Positions 6,700 through 6,904 of a stretch of 6,904 nt of DNA are shown here, in pieces; the first letter of the stretch is position 1; every line of letters starts with the position of its first letter. Made by a program: the position numbers and the translations under genes. Below the pieces are notes generated by a model, which saw nothing but the letters and a program-made list of their open reading frames with translations, had not been told where the DNA came from and ran no database searches. The stretch spans positions 1 through 6,904 of the forward strand of contig JAESQZ010000031.1 in assembly GCA_016764955.1 (NCBI GenBank). Reading direction: 5' to 3'. This DNA comes from Deltaproteobacteria bacterium. GTDB taxonomy: Bacteria > Myxococcota > UBA727 > JABDBI01.

Positions 6700-6904
6700 A
6701 TTTTTTTTGGCAAGACAGGCCCGTCTTGGTTACAGGAGCCACAGGGCTTTTAGGTTCCTGGCTGGTGCGTCAACTCTTAGAAGCTAAAGCTGATGTGATT
6801 TGCCTGGTTCGAGACTGGGTACCTCAGTCTGAGTTGGTGCGAGCTGATTTTTTAGAGCAAGTAAAAGTCATTCGTGGAGATATTTGTGATCAAGCCCTAT
6901 TTGA
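6696..6904 (+). CDS. rfbG: Probable CDP-glucose 4,6-dehydratase, N-terminal part (3' truncated by window edge)
   Basis: A GTG at 6696 overlaps the rfbF stop as GTGA and opens a frame with no stop through the last base; 69 full codons are visible. The product begins MNFFWQDRPVLVTGATGLLG. The FWQ-type start followed by the Rossmann motif GATGLLG (residues 14-20) is typical of RfbG-like extended SDR proteins. The next part includes CLVRDWVPQSELVR and VIRGDICDQ, the latter matching the end of the third Rossmann strand. CDP-glucose 4,6-dehydratase converts CDP-glucose to CDP-4-keto-6-deoxyglucose with bound NAD, directly after RfbF. The catalytic Tyr-Lys lies beyond the window, so another nucleotide-sugar dehydratase (such as a GDP-mannose 4,6-dehydratase-like enzyme) remains possible, but the gene order strongly favours RfbG. 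A run of eight T falls in codons 2-5. Confidence 0.82.
   Translation, partial: MNFFWQDRPVLVTGATGLLGSWLVRQLLEAKADVICLVRDWVPQSELVRADFLEQVKVIRGDICDQALF
6701..6708 (+). repeat. T8 homopolymer at the start of the rfbG-like gene
   Basis: Eight consecutive T occupy the third base of codon 2, codons 3 and 4, and the first base of codon 5 of the rfbG-like gene (AAT TTT TTT TGG). Gain or loss of one T would shift the frame just after the start. It may simply reflect Asn-Phe-Phe-Trp coding. Confidence 0.6.

Noticed and set aside
6602..6787. Short sense-strand frame crossing the rfbF/rfbG junction
   Set aside because: It is out of frame with both rfbF and the rfbG-like gene, which have clear motifs through this stretch; its product resembles nothing and it has no independent start signals.

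Overview
The window is a tightly packed, one-direction (+ strand) gene block from a surface-polysaccharide (O-antigen, capsule or exopolysaccharide) locus, most likely of a Gram-negative bacterium. The Gram-negative reading rests on the CDP-sugar genes, the membrane acyltransferase with a periplasmic SGNH domain, and the membrane-tethered transglutaminase-like protein. The DNA is AT-leaning by eye. I cannot name the genus from sequence alone.

Layout, left to right: the 3' end of a gene that looks like the C-terminus of an SGNH/GDSL-type protein (1-414); a membrane protein with a transglutaminase-like Cys-His-Asp core (about 414-1292); an AsnB-type glutamine amidotransferase (1299-3167); an acyltransferase-3 membrane protein fused to an SGNH domain (about 3182-5044); an NAD(P)-dependent sugar epimerase/reductase (5056-5919); glucose-1-phosphate cytidylyltransferase RfbF (5929-6699); and the start of an RfbG-like CDP-glucose 4,6-dehydratase (6696 to the window edge). 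Gaps are 14 nt or less or the genes overlap. No stretch of 300 bases is gene-free, and I saw no convincing promoter, terminator, RNA gene, IS element or CRISPR array. This is probably the middle of a single operon that continues on both sides.

How the genes fit together: RfbF makes CDP-glucose, the RfbG-like protein would convert it to CDP-4-keto-6-deoxyglucose, and the short-chain dehydrogenase just upstream is a good candidate for a later 4-keto reduction or epimerisation giving a CDP-(di)deoxyhexose. The AsnB homologue may amidate a sugar uronic acid or another carboxylate, as WbpS-type proteins are thought to do in Pseudomonas O-antigen loci. The acyltransferase-SGNH protein would O-acylate the glycan. 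The transglutaminase-like and SGNH-like proteins would act at or outside the inner membrane.

Main points for a second look: (1) the transglutaminase gene has a perfect AGGAGG ribosome binding site but apparently an ATT start codon; (2) the gene just upstream ends with a DHNPN motif where a DxHPN catalytic motif is expected, within 45 bases of that odd start; (3) the association of the transglutaminase-like protein with AsnB and SGNH proteins has no obvious textbook function; (4) an RfbG-like gene begins inside the rfbF stop codon and carries a T8 run at its codons 2-5.
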